A stretch of DNA of 64,000 bases from contig JABTUU010000001.1 in assembly GCA_015075275.1 (NCBI GenBank), positions 372,001-436,000 on the forward strand, given 5' to 3'. The notes beneath the pieces were generated by a model that was given only the letters and a program-made list of their open reading frames with translations, was not told the origin of the DNA and did no database searches. Of the stretch, positions 35,804-44,526 are shown in pieces. Positions within the stretch are counted from its first letter, which is position 1, and the number at the start of each line of letters is the position of its first letter. The translations under genes were made by a program, and so were the position numbers. Origin of the DNA: Anaerolineales bacterium. Lineage in GTDB: Bacteria > Chloroflexota > Anaerolineae > Anaerolineales > Villigracilaceae.

Positions 35804-36637
35804 ATGACCGTTCCGTTTTCTCTCTCGCAATCTTCATTACAGGATTATGTGGATTGTCCGCGGCGTTTTCAGCTTCGTTATGTGGATCGGCTTGCCTATC
35901 CTGCTATCGAGTCAGAGCCTGCGCTAGAGAACGAACGGCGCCAGCGCGAAGGAGAATTTTTTCATCGGCTCGTACGGCAATCATTGACGGGTATTTCGAG
36001 CGAGCGGGTAGGAAAACTGGCGAATACGCCGAACCTTCAGCGCTGGTGGGAGAATTTTCTAGCCGATCCAAATCTTCAAGATCTTAAAGACCTCGGAAGC
36101 CTTCATGCTGAATCTGCTCTTTCTGCGCCGCTTGGAAATTTCCGCTTGCTGGCGAAGTACGATCTCATTGTAATGCGCGAATATAAAGCGCTTATCTACG
36201 ACTGGAAGACCTACCGCAAACGCCCGCGTAATGAATGGCTCGCGGCGCGGATGCAAACACGCGTTTATCGCGCGCTATTGGTTCAGGCGGGGGCAAGTCT
36301 TAATAACGGCGATATTTTTGAGCCCGAACAGATCGAGATGATCTACTGGTTCGCGGACTTTCCCAACGATCCTGCGCGATTCGCATATACGCCCGCGCAG
36401 TACGAACGCGACTGGAGCGCGCTTCTCGGACTTGCCAATGAAATTCAAATCGCTCTTCAGCGACCTCAAGATGGCTTCCCGTTGACGGATGATGAAGCCC
36501 GTTGTCTGTACTGCCCATATCGGTCATATTGCGAACGCGGCGTTTATGCGGGGAAAGCGGATGAAGCCGAGGCGGAGTTGGAAGCGGACGAATCGTTTAA
36601 CCTCGACTTTGAGCAGATCGGCGAGATCGCGTTTTAA
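35804..36637 (+). CDS. PD-(D/E)XK nuclease family protein (RecB/Cas4-like) with Fe-S-type Cys cluster
   Basis: A 277-residue protein that starts LSQSSLQDYVDCPRRFQLRYVDRL, the usual N-terminus of AddB/Cas4-type PDDEXK_1 nucleases. EGEFFHRLVRQ, LLAKYDLIV and LIYDWKTYRKR supply the active-site Asp and D-x-K. The C-terminal CLYCPYRSYC plus Cys in DCPRRF make a four-Cys set as in Fe-S nucleases. A -10 TATAAT lies 14 nt before the ATG. No helicase or CRISPR genes are near, so a stand-alone DNA-processing role is more likely than a Cas4 role. Confidence 0.82.
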   Translation: MTVPFSLSQSSLQDYVDCPRRFQLRYVDRLAYPAIESEPALENERRQREGEFFHRLVRQSLTGISSERVGKLANTPNLQRWWENFLADPNLQDLKDLGSLHAESALSAPLGNFRLLAKYDLIVMREYKALIYDWKTYRKRPRNEWLAARMQTRVYRALLVQAGASLNNGDIFEPEQIEMIYWFADFPNDPARFAYTPAQYERDWSALLGLANEIQIALQRPQDGFPLTDDEARCLYCPYRSYCERGVYAGKADEAEAELEADESFNLDFEQIGEIAF

Positions 36638-36643
36638 ATATTA

Positions 36644-36674
36644 TTGCGAGAAGCGATCGTTGTGCGGTTCGCAA
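36644..36674. repeat. Small palindromic repeat (TTGCGA ... TCGCAA)
   Basis: TTGCGA and TCGCAATGACG ends about 20 bp apart. The ending is shared with the copies that flank and enter the methyladenine glycosylase gene (59243-59283, 59864-59919). Confidence 0.5.
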
Positions 36675-36731
36675 TGACGTTAACTTTCTACGAACCGCCC
36701 GCTATTCATTAACCGCTAATCGCATCCCTCT

Positions 36732-37613
36732 CTACGTCGCAACTTCTTGCTCTGCCATCCTCATCGTCTTGAACGATTCGATCGCTACTTCTAACATGGA
36801 TGCGTCAGGTTCGCGCGTAGTCAACGATTGTAACGCCAGATTGGGTTTGATGAGGAAGCGCACAATAGGCGAATTCAAATGATTCGCCGTCCAGCGGATA
36901 TACTCAACGGCAATGCCCGCGATAACAGGAATCAATAGGACGCGGCTGGCGAGTCGCCACCAGAAAGTCATATCGCCGAGCAGGCTATGGATGAGGACGG
37001 AGAGTAGAACGAAGGTCAGCAAGAATGCGGTGCCGCAGCGTGGATGCTCCAAGGGAAATTTCGCTGCGTTCTCCGGCGTGAGGTCCACCCCCGCTTCGTA
37101 AGCGTTGATCGTCTTATGCTCTGCGCCGTGATATCCGAATAGACGTTTGACGTCGGACATGAAGCCGATTGCCCAAATGTAGCCGACAAGGAGGACGAGC
37201 CTCGCCAAGCCTTCGAGCAAATTGTGTGCGAGGTTGTGCCAGCCGAAGTAATACTCTGCTGCGCCGCCTACGCTGGCAGGCAGTAGGATGAAAAGCCCGA
37301 TTCCAATCGCTAGCGAGAGCGCGAGCGTCAGATAAAGCGCGGGACCTTCGAGTTTTTCGTCCTCGCCGGTTTGTGTGTTCGCGGCGATGGTCAGCGCGCG
37401 CATCCCCAAACCGAGCGCGTCCCACAGCATGATAACGCCGCGCAAGAATGGAACTTTCGTGATTTTTGAGCGGTAAAGCGCCGCTAGATTTTCTTTGTGA
37501 ACGACGATGCTGCCGTCGGGTGCGCGCATAGCGATCGCGAAAGCTTTCTGTCCGCGCATCATTACGCCTTCAATGACGGCTTGTCCGCCGTAGGAGATGA
37601 TCTTGTCTTCCAT
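36732..37613 (-). CDS. DUF1385-family membrane protein
   Basis: A 293-residue protein. The N-terminus YGGQAVIEGVMMRGQ is the DUF1385 signature, followed by PFLRGVIMLWDALGLG. About five membrane spans follow, with FGYHGAEHKTINAYEAG in the middle and HPRCGTAFLL later. The function is unknown; the family is widespread in Firmicutes and Chloroflexota. AAGGAATTC is the ribosome site. Confidence 0.9.
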   Translation of the reverse strand: MEDKIISYGGQAVIEGVMMRGQKAFAIAMRAPDGSIVVHKENLAALYRSKITKVPFLRGVIMLWDALGLGMRALTIAANTQTGEDEKLEGPALYLTLALSLAIGIGLFILLPASVGGAAEYYFGWHNLAHNLLEGLARLVLLVGYIWAIGFMSDVKRLFGYHGAEHKTINAYEAGVDLTPENAAKFPLEHPRCGTAFLLTFVLLSVLIHSLLGDMTFWWRLASRVLLIPVIAGIAVEYIRWTANHLNSPIVRFLIKPNLALQSLTTREPDASMLEVAIESFKTMRMAEQEVAT

Positions 37614-37687
37614 GAATTCCTTATAGGGGCAGATCTGTGAGCTTGCCTCAAGAAAATGGAGCGGATATATAGGTCCGCTCCTGTGAA

Positions 37688-39061
37688 TTATACGAGGCTG
37701 TAAATCGTATGAATGAGCGCGTCAATGCCTTTGCGCCAAGTGGGTAAGTGCAGCTTTTCGTTTGGCGAGTGGGCGTTATCTTCGGGTAAGCCGAAGCCGG
37801 TCAACACCGAATCAACGCCGGCATATTTTTGCAATTGTACGACGACGCCGATCGAGCCGCCTTCGCGTTTGAAGAGCGGACGCTTGCCCCAGGCTAGTTC
37901 GAGCCCTTTTGCCATGGCTTGCACGCCTGCGCTGTCGCGGTTCGTAAGCGCAGCGTCAGAACCGGTCATTACGTCAACCTCCCAGCGAATTGTCTTTGGC
38001 GCATTTGCCTTCAGGTATTTCCTGAGCGCCTTTTCAATTTGCGCCGGCGTTTGATCGGGAACCAATCGGCAGGAAATTTTTGCCATTGCCCACGCGGGTA
38101 AAACGGTCTTCGATCCCTCGCCGGTGAAGCCGGATAGCAACCCGTTGACCTCTAAGGTGGGACGGATGCCGGTACGCTCTTCTGGCGTGTAGCCATCTTC
38201 TCCCCATAAGGCTGAGACACCGGTCATGTTGACGATATCTTTAGGCTTGATTGGCAGGCGCGCGATTTCAGCGCGTTCAGCCTTGCTCACTTTGCGAACC
38301 GAATCGTAGAAACCCGGCAATGTGACGCGTCCTTTTTTATCGTGCATGCCGGCGATCAGCTCGGCGAGCGCTTGCGCGGGATTGTGAATAGTCCCGCCGA
38401 ACAAGCCTGAATGTAAATCGCGATTTGGTCCATGCACGCGAACTTCAAAGTAGGCGAGTCCGCGTAAACCGTATGTGATCGTGGGGAGGTCTGCGCGGAG
38501 CATACCAGCATCGGGGTTAATGCAGAAATCCGCTTTGAGTAATTTGGCGTGTTTTTTGATGAAAGCGCCGAGATTCCGCGAGCCGATCTCTTCTTCGCCT
38601 TCGATCAACCACTTTAAGTTTACCGGTAAGCGTCCTGCGCTCATCACGGATTCGACCGCTTTTATCGTTGCGATGACCTGTCCCTTCATGTCGGACGATC
38701 CGCGTGCAAATAAGTTGTCGCCGCGCACTTCCGCTTTGAATGGCGCGCTCGTCCATAGATCAAGCGGATCGACCGGTTGTACGTCATAGTGACCGTAAAT
38801 AAGGACAGTCGGCGCATTTTTCCCCGCTTGGAGAAGCTCGCCGTAGACGGCGGGATGTCCGCCCGTCGGCATGACGCGCACGTTTTTCATCCCGATAGAT
38901 CGTAATTGTGCGGCTGTCCATTCGGCGGCGCGAAGCGTATCTGCGTCGTGTTCGGGGTTTGTAGAAATCGAAGGAATTGCGAGGAATTCTTTGAGTTCTT
39001 CCACAAAACGATTGTTGTTCTGATGAGCGTAGTCGAGCGCGGCTTGTCGGTTATCGGTCAT
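37688..39061 (-). CDS. M20-family dipeptidase
   Basis: The start is ATG 39061 (AGGAAA upstream), because the family region MTDNRQ...IPSIS begins there; the upstream extension is noise. The 457-residue zinc peptidase has IYGHYDVQPVDP (metal His and Asp), ARGSSDMKGQ, EGEEEIGS (catalytic Glu), a lid domain (HSGLFGG) and a final DNAHSPNEK. It hydrolyses dipeptides or acyl-amino-acids in the cytosol; the exact substrate is open. Confidence 0.93.
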   Translation of the reverse strand: MTDNRQAALDYAHQNNNRFVEELKEFLAIPSISTNPEHDADTLRAAEWTAAQLRSIGMKNVRVMPTGGHPAVYGELLQAGKNAPTVLIYGHYDVQPVDPLDLWTSAPFKAEVRGDNLFARGSSDMKGQVIATIKAVESVMSAGRLPVNLKWLIEGEEEIGSRNLGAFIKKHAKLLKADFCINPDAGMLRADLPTITYGLRGLAYFEVRVHGPNRDLHSGLFGGTIHNPAQALAELIAGMHDKKGRVTLPGFYDSVRKVSKAERAEIARLPIKPKDIVNMTGVSALWGEDGYTPEERTGIRPTLEVNGLLSGFTGEGSKTVLPAWAMAKISCRLVPDQTPAQIEKALRKYLKANAPKTIRWEVDVMTGSDAALTNRDSAGVQAMAKGLELAWGKRPLFKREGGSIGVVVQLQKYAGVDSVLTGFGLPEDNAHSPNEKLHLPTWRKGIDALIHTIYSLV

Positions 39062-39083
39062 GTGATTTTCCTGTGGGCGAGAG

Positions 39084-40778
39084 TTAGGGTAGGGGAGTAG
39101 CCGTCGCTCCGGATTGGAGAGCGCGGCGAGTGAGTAGGAACCAGCGCGTAAATGTAGCGAAGCGGTCACTAGGGTCGTAGAGCGGCGCCACTTGTACGCC
39201 CTGCACTTGCGCATCCACCCCGTAGGAATATACGGGGATATATAAAGGCAGAGCGGGAAGTTCTTTGGCGAAGATGACTTGGAAATTACGGTATAGTCGA
39301 GCGCGCAACGAATAATCTGCGGTGACGCGCGCTTGTTCGAGGAATTCGCTGGCGGCACGGTTATCCCACTGCGAGTAGTTTTGCCCGCTGGCGGCTTCAG
39401 CTTGGTGCCAGAAGGGGTATGGGTCGGGGTCTGGTGTGCGTGAGAGATTTAAGTCTATGAAGACGGCTTGGTAGGCGCGCGAGGCAAGAGTATTGAGAAC
39501 CAGTTGATCGTAAGGCGCGGCTTGCAGTTCGACGCGCACGCCAATCTTTGCCCATTGTGATTGGATCATCTGGGCGATCTGGGTATGAAGCGCGTCATCG
39601 GGATGCAGCATTGTAAAAGCGAGCGGCGAGCCGTCTTTTGCGCGCGTCTCTGTTGCGGCGGGGAGGACGTAGCCTTCCTCCTTCAGCAGACGAAGCGCTT
39701 CTTCGGGATTATATTCGTATTGTTCCGCGCCATCGTAGAACGCCCACGAGCTCGGCAGGATGGGCCCGTTGGCGAGGATCGCCTGACCGTTGAGGAGCGC
39801 GTTAACGATAGCAGGGCGATTCAAACCGAGCATTAATGCGCGACGAATGTTGACGCTTTGGAGGAACTCGACGTCGGGATTTTTGAGATTAAAAAAGACA
39901 AAACTAATTTGTGGAAGCGGGCTTGAGTAGACTGAGAGATTCGGTTCTTTGAGCGCGGCGGGCAATTGCTCTGAAGCAATACGGCTAATGGCGAATACAT
40001 CGCCTTGCCGGTAGGCGTCTAATGCCGCGGCTGAGTCGGGGTAGTATCGAAAGACGACCTGTTCAATAAAGGATGCGCCGCCGTAATAATCTGCGTTGAG
40101 TGTTAATACCACGCCGGCAATCTTGCCTTTTTCGATGATCAAATGGTCGAATTTATAAGGGCCCGTACCGATGGGCTGAATGTTGAATTGCGCGTTAGGC
40201 ATCTGATCAGGCGGAATCGCTTCGAGCAGGTGTTTGGGCAGAATGCCGAAAGTTAGATAGTCTATAAAGGGTACGAACGGTTCGGGCAACGTAAATTTAA
40301 TGTTTTTATCGTCGAGTTTTTCGACAGCGACGTTGTTCCATAAATCCTTGACGTCTTGCGGGACGAGCGAGCCGTCGCTTTTCATGCGTTCGATGGTAAA
40401 GAGAACGTCGTCGCTGGTGACGGGCGTTCCATCGTGCCAAAAGGCGTTAGGACGCAGGCTAAAGTTGTAGATTGTTCCGTCGGTGGCGACGCCCCAGGCT
40501 TCCGCCAGATCGGCGCGCGGCATTCCGCGCTCGTCGAATTTTACGAGCCCATTGAAGAGCAGGCGATTTACGTCGCGGTCTGCGGAGTTGTTCCAATCGA
40601 GCAACGGGTTGAGCCGTCCTAATGAGCCGATCAGCGCTTCGGTGTAGATGCCGCCTTGCTCCGGTTGCGAAAGGATCAGTCCGCCTATCGTCTGTTGAGT
40701 TTGTTGCGTGAACAGCAAACCCGCTACTATGACCAGCGTGATCGCAACGATGAGAATCTGCCAACGTAATTGTTTCAT
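39084..40778 (-). CDS. Family 5 extracellular solute-binding protein (peptide ABC transporter type)
   Basis: The start is set at ATG 40778 (MKQLRWQILIVAITL, an N-terminal anchor); the ATG 40802 of the longer frame lies inside the arm of the secG terminator. The roughly 564-residue protein has the SBP_bac_5 layout: GGIYTEALIGSLGRLNPLLDWNNSADRDVNRLLFNGL, NFSLRPNAFWHDGTPVTSDDV, GTGPYKF and a C-terminal segment with DPDPYPFWH. It captures oligopeptides or similar solutes outside the membrane. No permease or ATPase genes are adjacent, so it is an orphan component. Confidence 0.85.
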   Translation of the reverse strand: MKQLRWQILIVAITLVIVAGLLFTQQTQQTIGGLILSQPEQGGIYTEALIGSLGRLNPLLDWNNSADRDVNRLLFNGLVKFDERGMPRADLAEAWGVATDGTIYNFSLRPNAFWHDGTPVTSDDVLFTIERMKSDGSLVPQDVKDLWNNVAVEKLDDKNIKFTLPEPFVPFIDYLTFGILPKHLLEAIPPDQMPNAQFNIQPIGTGPYKFDHLIIEKGKIAGVVLTLNADYYGGASFIEQVVFRYYPDSAAALDAYRQGDVFAISRIASEQLPAALKEPNLSVYSSPLPQISFVFFNLKNPDVEFLQSVNIRRALMLGLNRPAIVNALLNGQAILANGPILPSSWAFYDGAEQYEYNPEEALRLLKEEGYVLPAATETRAKDGSPLAFTMLHPDDALHTQIAQMIQSQWAKIGVRVELQAAPYDQLVLNTLASRAYQAVFIDLNLSRTPDPDPYPFWHQAEAASGQNYSQWDNRAASEFLEQARVTADYSLRARLYRNFQVIFAKELPALPLYIPVYSYGVDAQVQGVQVAPLYDPSDRFATFTRWFLLTRRALQSGATATPLP

Positions 40779-40790
40779 AAATAAAGGGAA

Positions 40791-40819
40791 AGGCGCGTTC
40801 ATACCTGCGCTGAACGCGC
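40791..40819 (-). terminator. Terminator between secG and the solute-binding protein gene
   Basis: Minus strand GGCGCGTTCA - loop - TGAACGCGCC, then TTTCCCTTTATTT. The 10-bp stem is perfect. Confidence 0.75.
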
Positions 40820-40844
40820 CTTGTAACGAAGAAGTTGGGTTAAC

Positions 40845-41066
40845 TCACGAGATGAGCAACTGCGCAATAACCAAGCCGAAGAAGACGACGCTCAAAATGA
40901 TGGTGATCCAAAACAGAGTCTTCTCGATGCCGCGGCGGGCGGTGAATACGCCTCCCGCGTCTGCGCCGGTTAAACCGCCCAAGCCCGCGCCCTTGCTCTG
41001 CATGATGACGCTTATAATGAGCAACACCGAGATTATAATCAACGCGTAATTTAAATAGGTTACCAT
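40845..41066 (-). CDS. secG: Protein translocase subunit SecG
   Basis: A 73-residue protein with two hydrophobic helices (about residues 5-24 and 50-70). The conserved Gly-rich middle SKGAGLGGLTGADAG leads into GIEKTLFWITII, the SecG pattern. It aids SecYEG export. AAAGGAGG lies 11 nt before the ATG. Confidence 0.93.
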   Translation of the reverse strand: MVTYLNYALIIISVLLIISVIMQSKGAGLGGLTGADAGGVFTARRGIEKTLFWITIILSVVFFGLVIAQLLIS

Positions 41067-41139
41067 AAAACAACTGCCTCCTTTTATTAAGCGGGAGTAT
41101 TATACCCGCTGGGCGGAATATACGTCAAACCGAGGTTCT

Positions 41140-42201
41140 ATGTACGAGATCGTCGTTAATCTACATATGCATACGCGCTATTCGGATGGCAGCGGCACGC
41201 ACAAAGAAATTGCCGCCGCCGCGCTTCAGACTGGACTGGATGCGGTCATTGTGACCGACCACAATACGCTTGTGCAAGGCGTGGAAGGATACTATCGCGC
41301 CCAGCCGCGCCGCGTCTTGCTCCTCGTCGGACAGGAAGTTCACGACCAAGCCCGGCAGCCGCAAAAGAATCACCTCCTCGTCTTTAACGCCGAGCGCGAC
41401 CTAGCCACGCTCGCAGACAATCCGCAGAAGTTGATCGACGGCGCGCGCCAGGCGGGCGGGCTTTGTTTCATCGCGCATCCCGACGACCCGGCGGCTCCCG
41501 CCTTTAACGAGACGGATATTACATGGGAGGATTGGGACGCGCAAAATTACACCGGTATCGAATTATGGAACGGCTTGAGCGAACTCAAAACGGTCATCCC
41601 AACGAAGTTGCACGGGCTTTTTTATGCGTTCTTCCCGCAGCTTGTGGGGCGGGGACCTCTGCGAAAAACGCTTGAACGTTGGGATGCGTTGCTTGCACAA
41701 GGACGCCCTGTGGCGGCTATCGGCGGTTCAGACGCGCACGCTTTACGGCTGAGTTTGGGTCCGTTGCATCGTACTATTTATCCGTATGAATTTCATTTTA
41801 GAACCGTCAATACGCATGTGTTGATCCCGCAGCCATTAACGGGCGAAGTTGCGACGGATAAGAAGATAATCTATGAAGCGCTTGCGGCAGGGCGTTGTTT
41901 CGTCGCATACGATCTGCCAGCGCCAACGAGAGGATTTACCTTTAAGGCGAAAGAGCTTGAGCAGTCGGCGGTCATGGGCGAAGAGATCTCCGTCGAAGGC
42001 GGCGTAACCTTGCACGCGCACGCGCCTCAGCCAGCCGAGATTCATCTACTTAAGGACGGTCAATCTGTAGGCGTGTGGAAGAATTCGTACGCCGCGACGT
42101 ATAGCGCGAGCGAACCGGGCGTTTATCGCGTGGAGGTTTACCGCAAGTATCTTGGTAAACAACGCGGTTGGATTTTTAGCAACCCGATCTATGTGAGATA
42201 A
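41140..42201 (+). CDS. PHP-domain metal-dependent phosphoesterase
   Basis: A 353-residue protein. PHP motifs: NLHMHTRYSDG (HxH), VTDHNTL, FIAHPDDP and GGSDAHAL near residue 196, which make the trinuclear metal site. A C-terminal beta domain of about 80 residues (TLHAHAPQPAEIHLLKDGQ) looks Ig-like. The substrate is unknown; histidinol-phosphatase-like and nucleotide phosphatase roles occur in the family. It lies 15 bp before the kinase-like gene. Confidence 0.85.
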   Translation: MYEIVVNLHMHTRYSDGSGTHKEIAAAALQTGLDAVIVTDHNTLVQGVEGYYRAQPRRVLLLVGQEVHDQARQPQKNHLLVFNAERDLATLADNPQKLIDGARQAGGLCFIAHPDDPAAPAFNETDITWEDWDAQNYTGIELWNGLSELKTVIPTKLHGLFYAFFPQLVGRGPLRKTLERWDALLAQGRPVAAIGGSDAHALRLSLGPLHRTIYPYEFHFRTVNTHVLIPQPLTGEVATDKKIIYEALAAGRCFVAYDLPAPTRGFTFKAKELEQSAVMGEEISVEGGVTLHAHAPQPAEIHLLKDGQSVGVWKNSYAATYSASEPGVYRVEVYRKYLGKQRGWIFSNPIYVR

Positions 42202-42216
42202 TCGCATAGTTTATTG

Positions 42217-42762
42217 ATGTCCGCATTCCCATACAAACGCATCGTTATCATTGGCGTTACGAGTTCGGGTAAATCCACACTCGCTGAGAAAATTGCAAAG
42301 CGATTTGATTTGGATTTCATCGAGCTTGACGCGCTTCATTGGGAACCAAATTGGCAGGAGGCGCCGCTTGAAACGTTCCGTGAGCGCGTCCACGCGGCGA
42401 CTCAGGCTGAACGCTGGTGCGTTGCGGGAAATTACAGCGTTGTTCGCGACCTAGTGTGGAGTCGCGCTCAAGCGCTTATCTGGCTGGATTATCCGCTTTG
42501 GCTGGTTCTGCGGCAACTTGTGAGTCGCATATACCGCCGCTGGCGAACGAAAGAATTACTGTGGGGGACGAACCATGATTTGTTCTGGAGACATTTTAAA
42601 CTATGGTCGAAAGATTCGTTAATCCACTTGCTATTTAAGACGTATTGGCGCAGGAAGCGCGAAACGCCGCAGCTTGTGGCGTTGCCGGAATATCGGCATT
42701 TGGAATTGATACGGTTCGACCATCCGCAAGAGGCGGATCGCTGGCTGGAAAGCCTATCGTGA
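42217..42762 (+). CDS. P-loop kinase, adenylate-kinase/FlaR-like
   Basis: The start is ATG 42217. The 181-residue protein has Walker A GVTSSGKSTLA near residue 13 and an early DFIELDALHWEPNW segment, the hallmark of small topology-modulation (FlaR-like) kinases. VAGNYSVVRDLVWSRAQALIWLD provides the second acidic strand. A transfer of phosphate to a small molecule is likely; the substrate is unknown. It is probably co-transcribed with the PHP gene and followed by a bidirectional terminator. Confidence 0.8.
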   Translation: MSAFPYKRIVIIGVTSSGKSTLAEKIAKRFDLDFIELDALHWEPNWQEAPLETFRERVHAATQAERWCVAGNYSVVRDLVWSRAQALIWLDYPLWLVLRQLVSRIYRRWRTKELLWGTNHDLFWRHFKLWSKDSLIHLLFKTYWRRKRETPQLVALPEYRHLELIRFDHPQEADRWLESLS

Positions 42763-42775
42763 GGAGAGGACAATA

Positions 42776-42810
42776 AAAAACTCCCGCGTCGAATACGGGA
42801 GTTTTTATAA
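42776..42810. terminator. Bidirectional terminator
   Basis: AAAAACTCCCG - loop - CGGGAGTTTTT, between the kinase gene (plus) and the complex III cluster (minus). Confidence 0.9.
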
Positions 42811-42824
42811 GGGAGATTGGTGGA

Positions 42825-43472
42825 TTAAGGTTCGGGCGTTTCGACCGCCGTGCCGGCGTAAAATGTGAAGTCGTTTGGCGCGACATCGGCTGAATGTCCG
42901 GTGGAGGTCATGCCTTGCGTTGTTAAGATCGTGTACAGGCTGGAGCGATTCCAAACGCCCTCGCCAAAGATATCGCTGCCTTTTGCGCTGGTATCTGCGC
43001 GCCCTGCGCCCATGTACATGGCTTCATAAGAGGTTAAGTCGAGTCCGCCGCTGCGCGCCGACAGTTCAGAATTATGGCAGCTAACGCAACCAATTGCGCC
43101 CGCATACCACATGCTGTTCTCGACGAATAACTGTTGAACATCCTGCGCGTACGTTCCTTCGCATGGCGCTCCGTGCGCGTCGGTGAATGGAAATGGATCT
43201 GTTTCAGGGCTGCCCGCTGAGACCCACGCGCCGATTAATTCGACCGCAGACACTTCGCATTTATCGAAAACGCCCGACGCTGCCGGCGGCTGCGCCGCGG
43301 ATTGTCCCGCTGGGATCAAGGTCGGAATGGGCGTGCGTTCGACGATGGGAACAGCTTTATGGCATGTAAATGTCATCCCGCAAGCGGAGATGTATACGAT
43401 GGAAAACCAAACGGCTAGCACAAAGAGGAACCCTAATAAGGCTCCATAGATCATTTTACGAATATCGGTCAT
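42825..43472 (-). CDS. Membrane-anchored mono-haem cytochrome c, last gene of the complex III cluster
   Basis: A 215-residue protein. One N-terminal membrane helix (residues 9-30), a Pro/Thr/Ala linker, then a cytochrome-like region with a single CVSCH haem motif near residue 132. Later Met residues (YMGAGRAD, TQGMTSTGHSAD) could give the axial ligand. It begins 11 bp after actE in the same transcription unit. It may carry electrons from complex III to a terminal oxidase. It has no clear counterpart in the standard Act naming. Confidence 0.75.
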   Translation of the reverse strand: MTDIRKMIYGALLGFLFVLAVWFSIVYISACGMTFTCHKAVPIVERTPIPTLIPAGQSAAQPPAASGVFDKCEVSAVELIGAWVSAGSPETDPFPFTDAHGAPCEGTYAQDVQQLFVENSMWYAGAIGCVSCHNSELSARSGGLDLTSYEAMYMGAGRADTSAKGSDIFGEGVWNRSSLYTILTTQGMTSTGHSADVAPNDFTFYAGTAVETPEP

Positions 43473-43483
43473 GGCGGGCTGTC

Positions 43484-43996
43484 CTATTTTTCGGCTTTCA
43501 GCGTGCGTAGAAAATTGACCACGTCCCAGCGTTCAGAAACCGTGAGATTCTCGTTCAAGGCCGGCATGCGGCCCTCAATACCGTTAGAGATGGTCAAGAA
43601 GAGCGAACCGTCTTCTTTGGATTGCGCTACGTCTGTTGTGAGGTTAGCGGGTTTGAATCGGATCAAGAACGGAGCGACGGATCCGTTGCCGTCGCCGGCG
43701 ACGCCATGGCACATCTGACAATTAATCGCGAACAGTTCGGCTCCGCGTTGAATGGATGCCGCGTCGGCGACGGTGGGATTTGGGGGCATGCCCATGCCGG
43801 GGATGGCGATCGCGCCTTCAACGGGAATGGAGCGCGCCGGGACCGGGAGCGGGTTTTCCATTTGCTTATACGTCGGCTGGATCTCCATGAAACTGACCCA
43901 ATCTATTTTGATGACGTCGTATAGAAAGAGTTCGGTGGCGCCTAGTAAAACGCCAAGCGTGAGAAGAACCCAAAATAATTGTTTCAAAAGTCTCAT
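43484..43996 (-). CDS. actE: Alternative complex III mono-haem cytochrome c (ActE)
   Basis: A 170-residue protein. One N-terminal membrane helix (residues 5-27), a Pro-rich segment, then a cytochrome c domain with CQMCHG near residue 94 and an axial-Met candidate in IEGRMPALNENLT near 145. In complex III of this type ActE passes electrons outward. The ATG overlaps the actD stop (ATGA). Confidence 0.88.
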   Translation of the reverse strand: MRLLKQLFWVLLTLGVLLGATELFLYDVIKIDWVSFMEIQPTYKQMENPLPVPARSIPVEGAIAIPGMGMPPNPTVADAASIQRGAELFAINCQMCHGVAGDGNGSVAPFLIRFKPANLTTDVAQSKEDGSLFLTISNGIEGRMPALNENLTVSERWDVVNFLRTLKAEK

Positions 43997-44514
43997 AGTT
44001 GTTGCGCCTCCACAGACTTGATCGTTTCGGCGCCTAGAACGCCGAGCGCGTCTGCGATTTTGGTTTGTTCATTTTCCGCGCACTTGAAGAATATGCCGAT
44101 CTTTCCGTCGCTGATTTCGGGTGTGTATTCCATCGGACGATAGTTGGGGAAGTAGCTGTCGAGGAATACGCCGAGGAATGTGGCGAGCAGGGCGAAGAGC
44201 ATGGTCATCTCAAAGAGGACGATTAAGCCCGGCGGGATCGGCGTGATATATTGTCCGCCGACCGGAACGTAGTACATATTTGGCGTTCCAAAGTTGAGGA
44301 ATAAGCCGAATAATGCGCCGGCGATCGCGCCGCCCAGCGATAGTTTCGAGACGTTCGTGTGCGGATGCGGGCGACCGAGCATTTTGTACGGAATTGGCGC
44401 GCCGGAGAGGACGTTGATGCGATCGTCTGTGACGCCCATGTGGCGAAGCTTCTCGATCGCGTCTGCGGCGGGGTCAATATCTTCAAAAAGCGCTAGAAGG
44501 GTGATATCAGCCAT
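43993..44514 (-). CDS. actD: Alternative complex III subunit ActD (DUF3341)
   Basis: A 173-residue protein. A soluble ferredoxin-like part (LALFEDIDPAADAIEKLRHMG...DRINVLSGAPIPYKMLG) is followed by two membrane helices at about residues 59-80 and 97-120, then FFKCAENEQTKIADAL. This is the DUF3341 layout of ActD. It follows actC with a 12-bp gap. Confidence 0.92.
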   Translation of the reverse strand: MADITLLALFEDIDPAADAIEKLRHMGVTDDRINVLSGAPIPYKMLGRPHPHTNVSKLSLGGAIAGALFGLFLNFGTPNMYYVPVGGQYITPIPPGLIVLFEMTMLFALLATFLGVFLDSYFPNYRPMEYTPEISDGKIGIFFKCAENEQTKIADALGVLGAETIKSVEAQQL

Positions 44515-44526
44515 AATAATGCTCCA

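Noticed and set aside
35804..36637. Cas4 of a CRISPR system
   Set aside because: Motifs fit the wider PD-(D/E)XK Fe-S nuclease family, and no repeats or cas genes are near.
42825..43472. Di-haem reading of the last cytochrome in the complex III cluster
   Set aside because: Only one CxxCH is present; the earlier Cys-His near the membrane helix lacks the first Cys of a haem motif.
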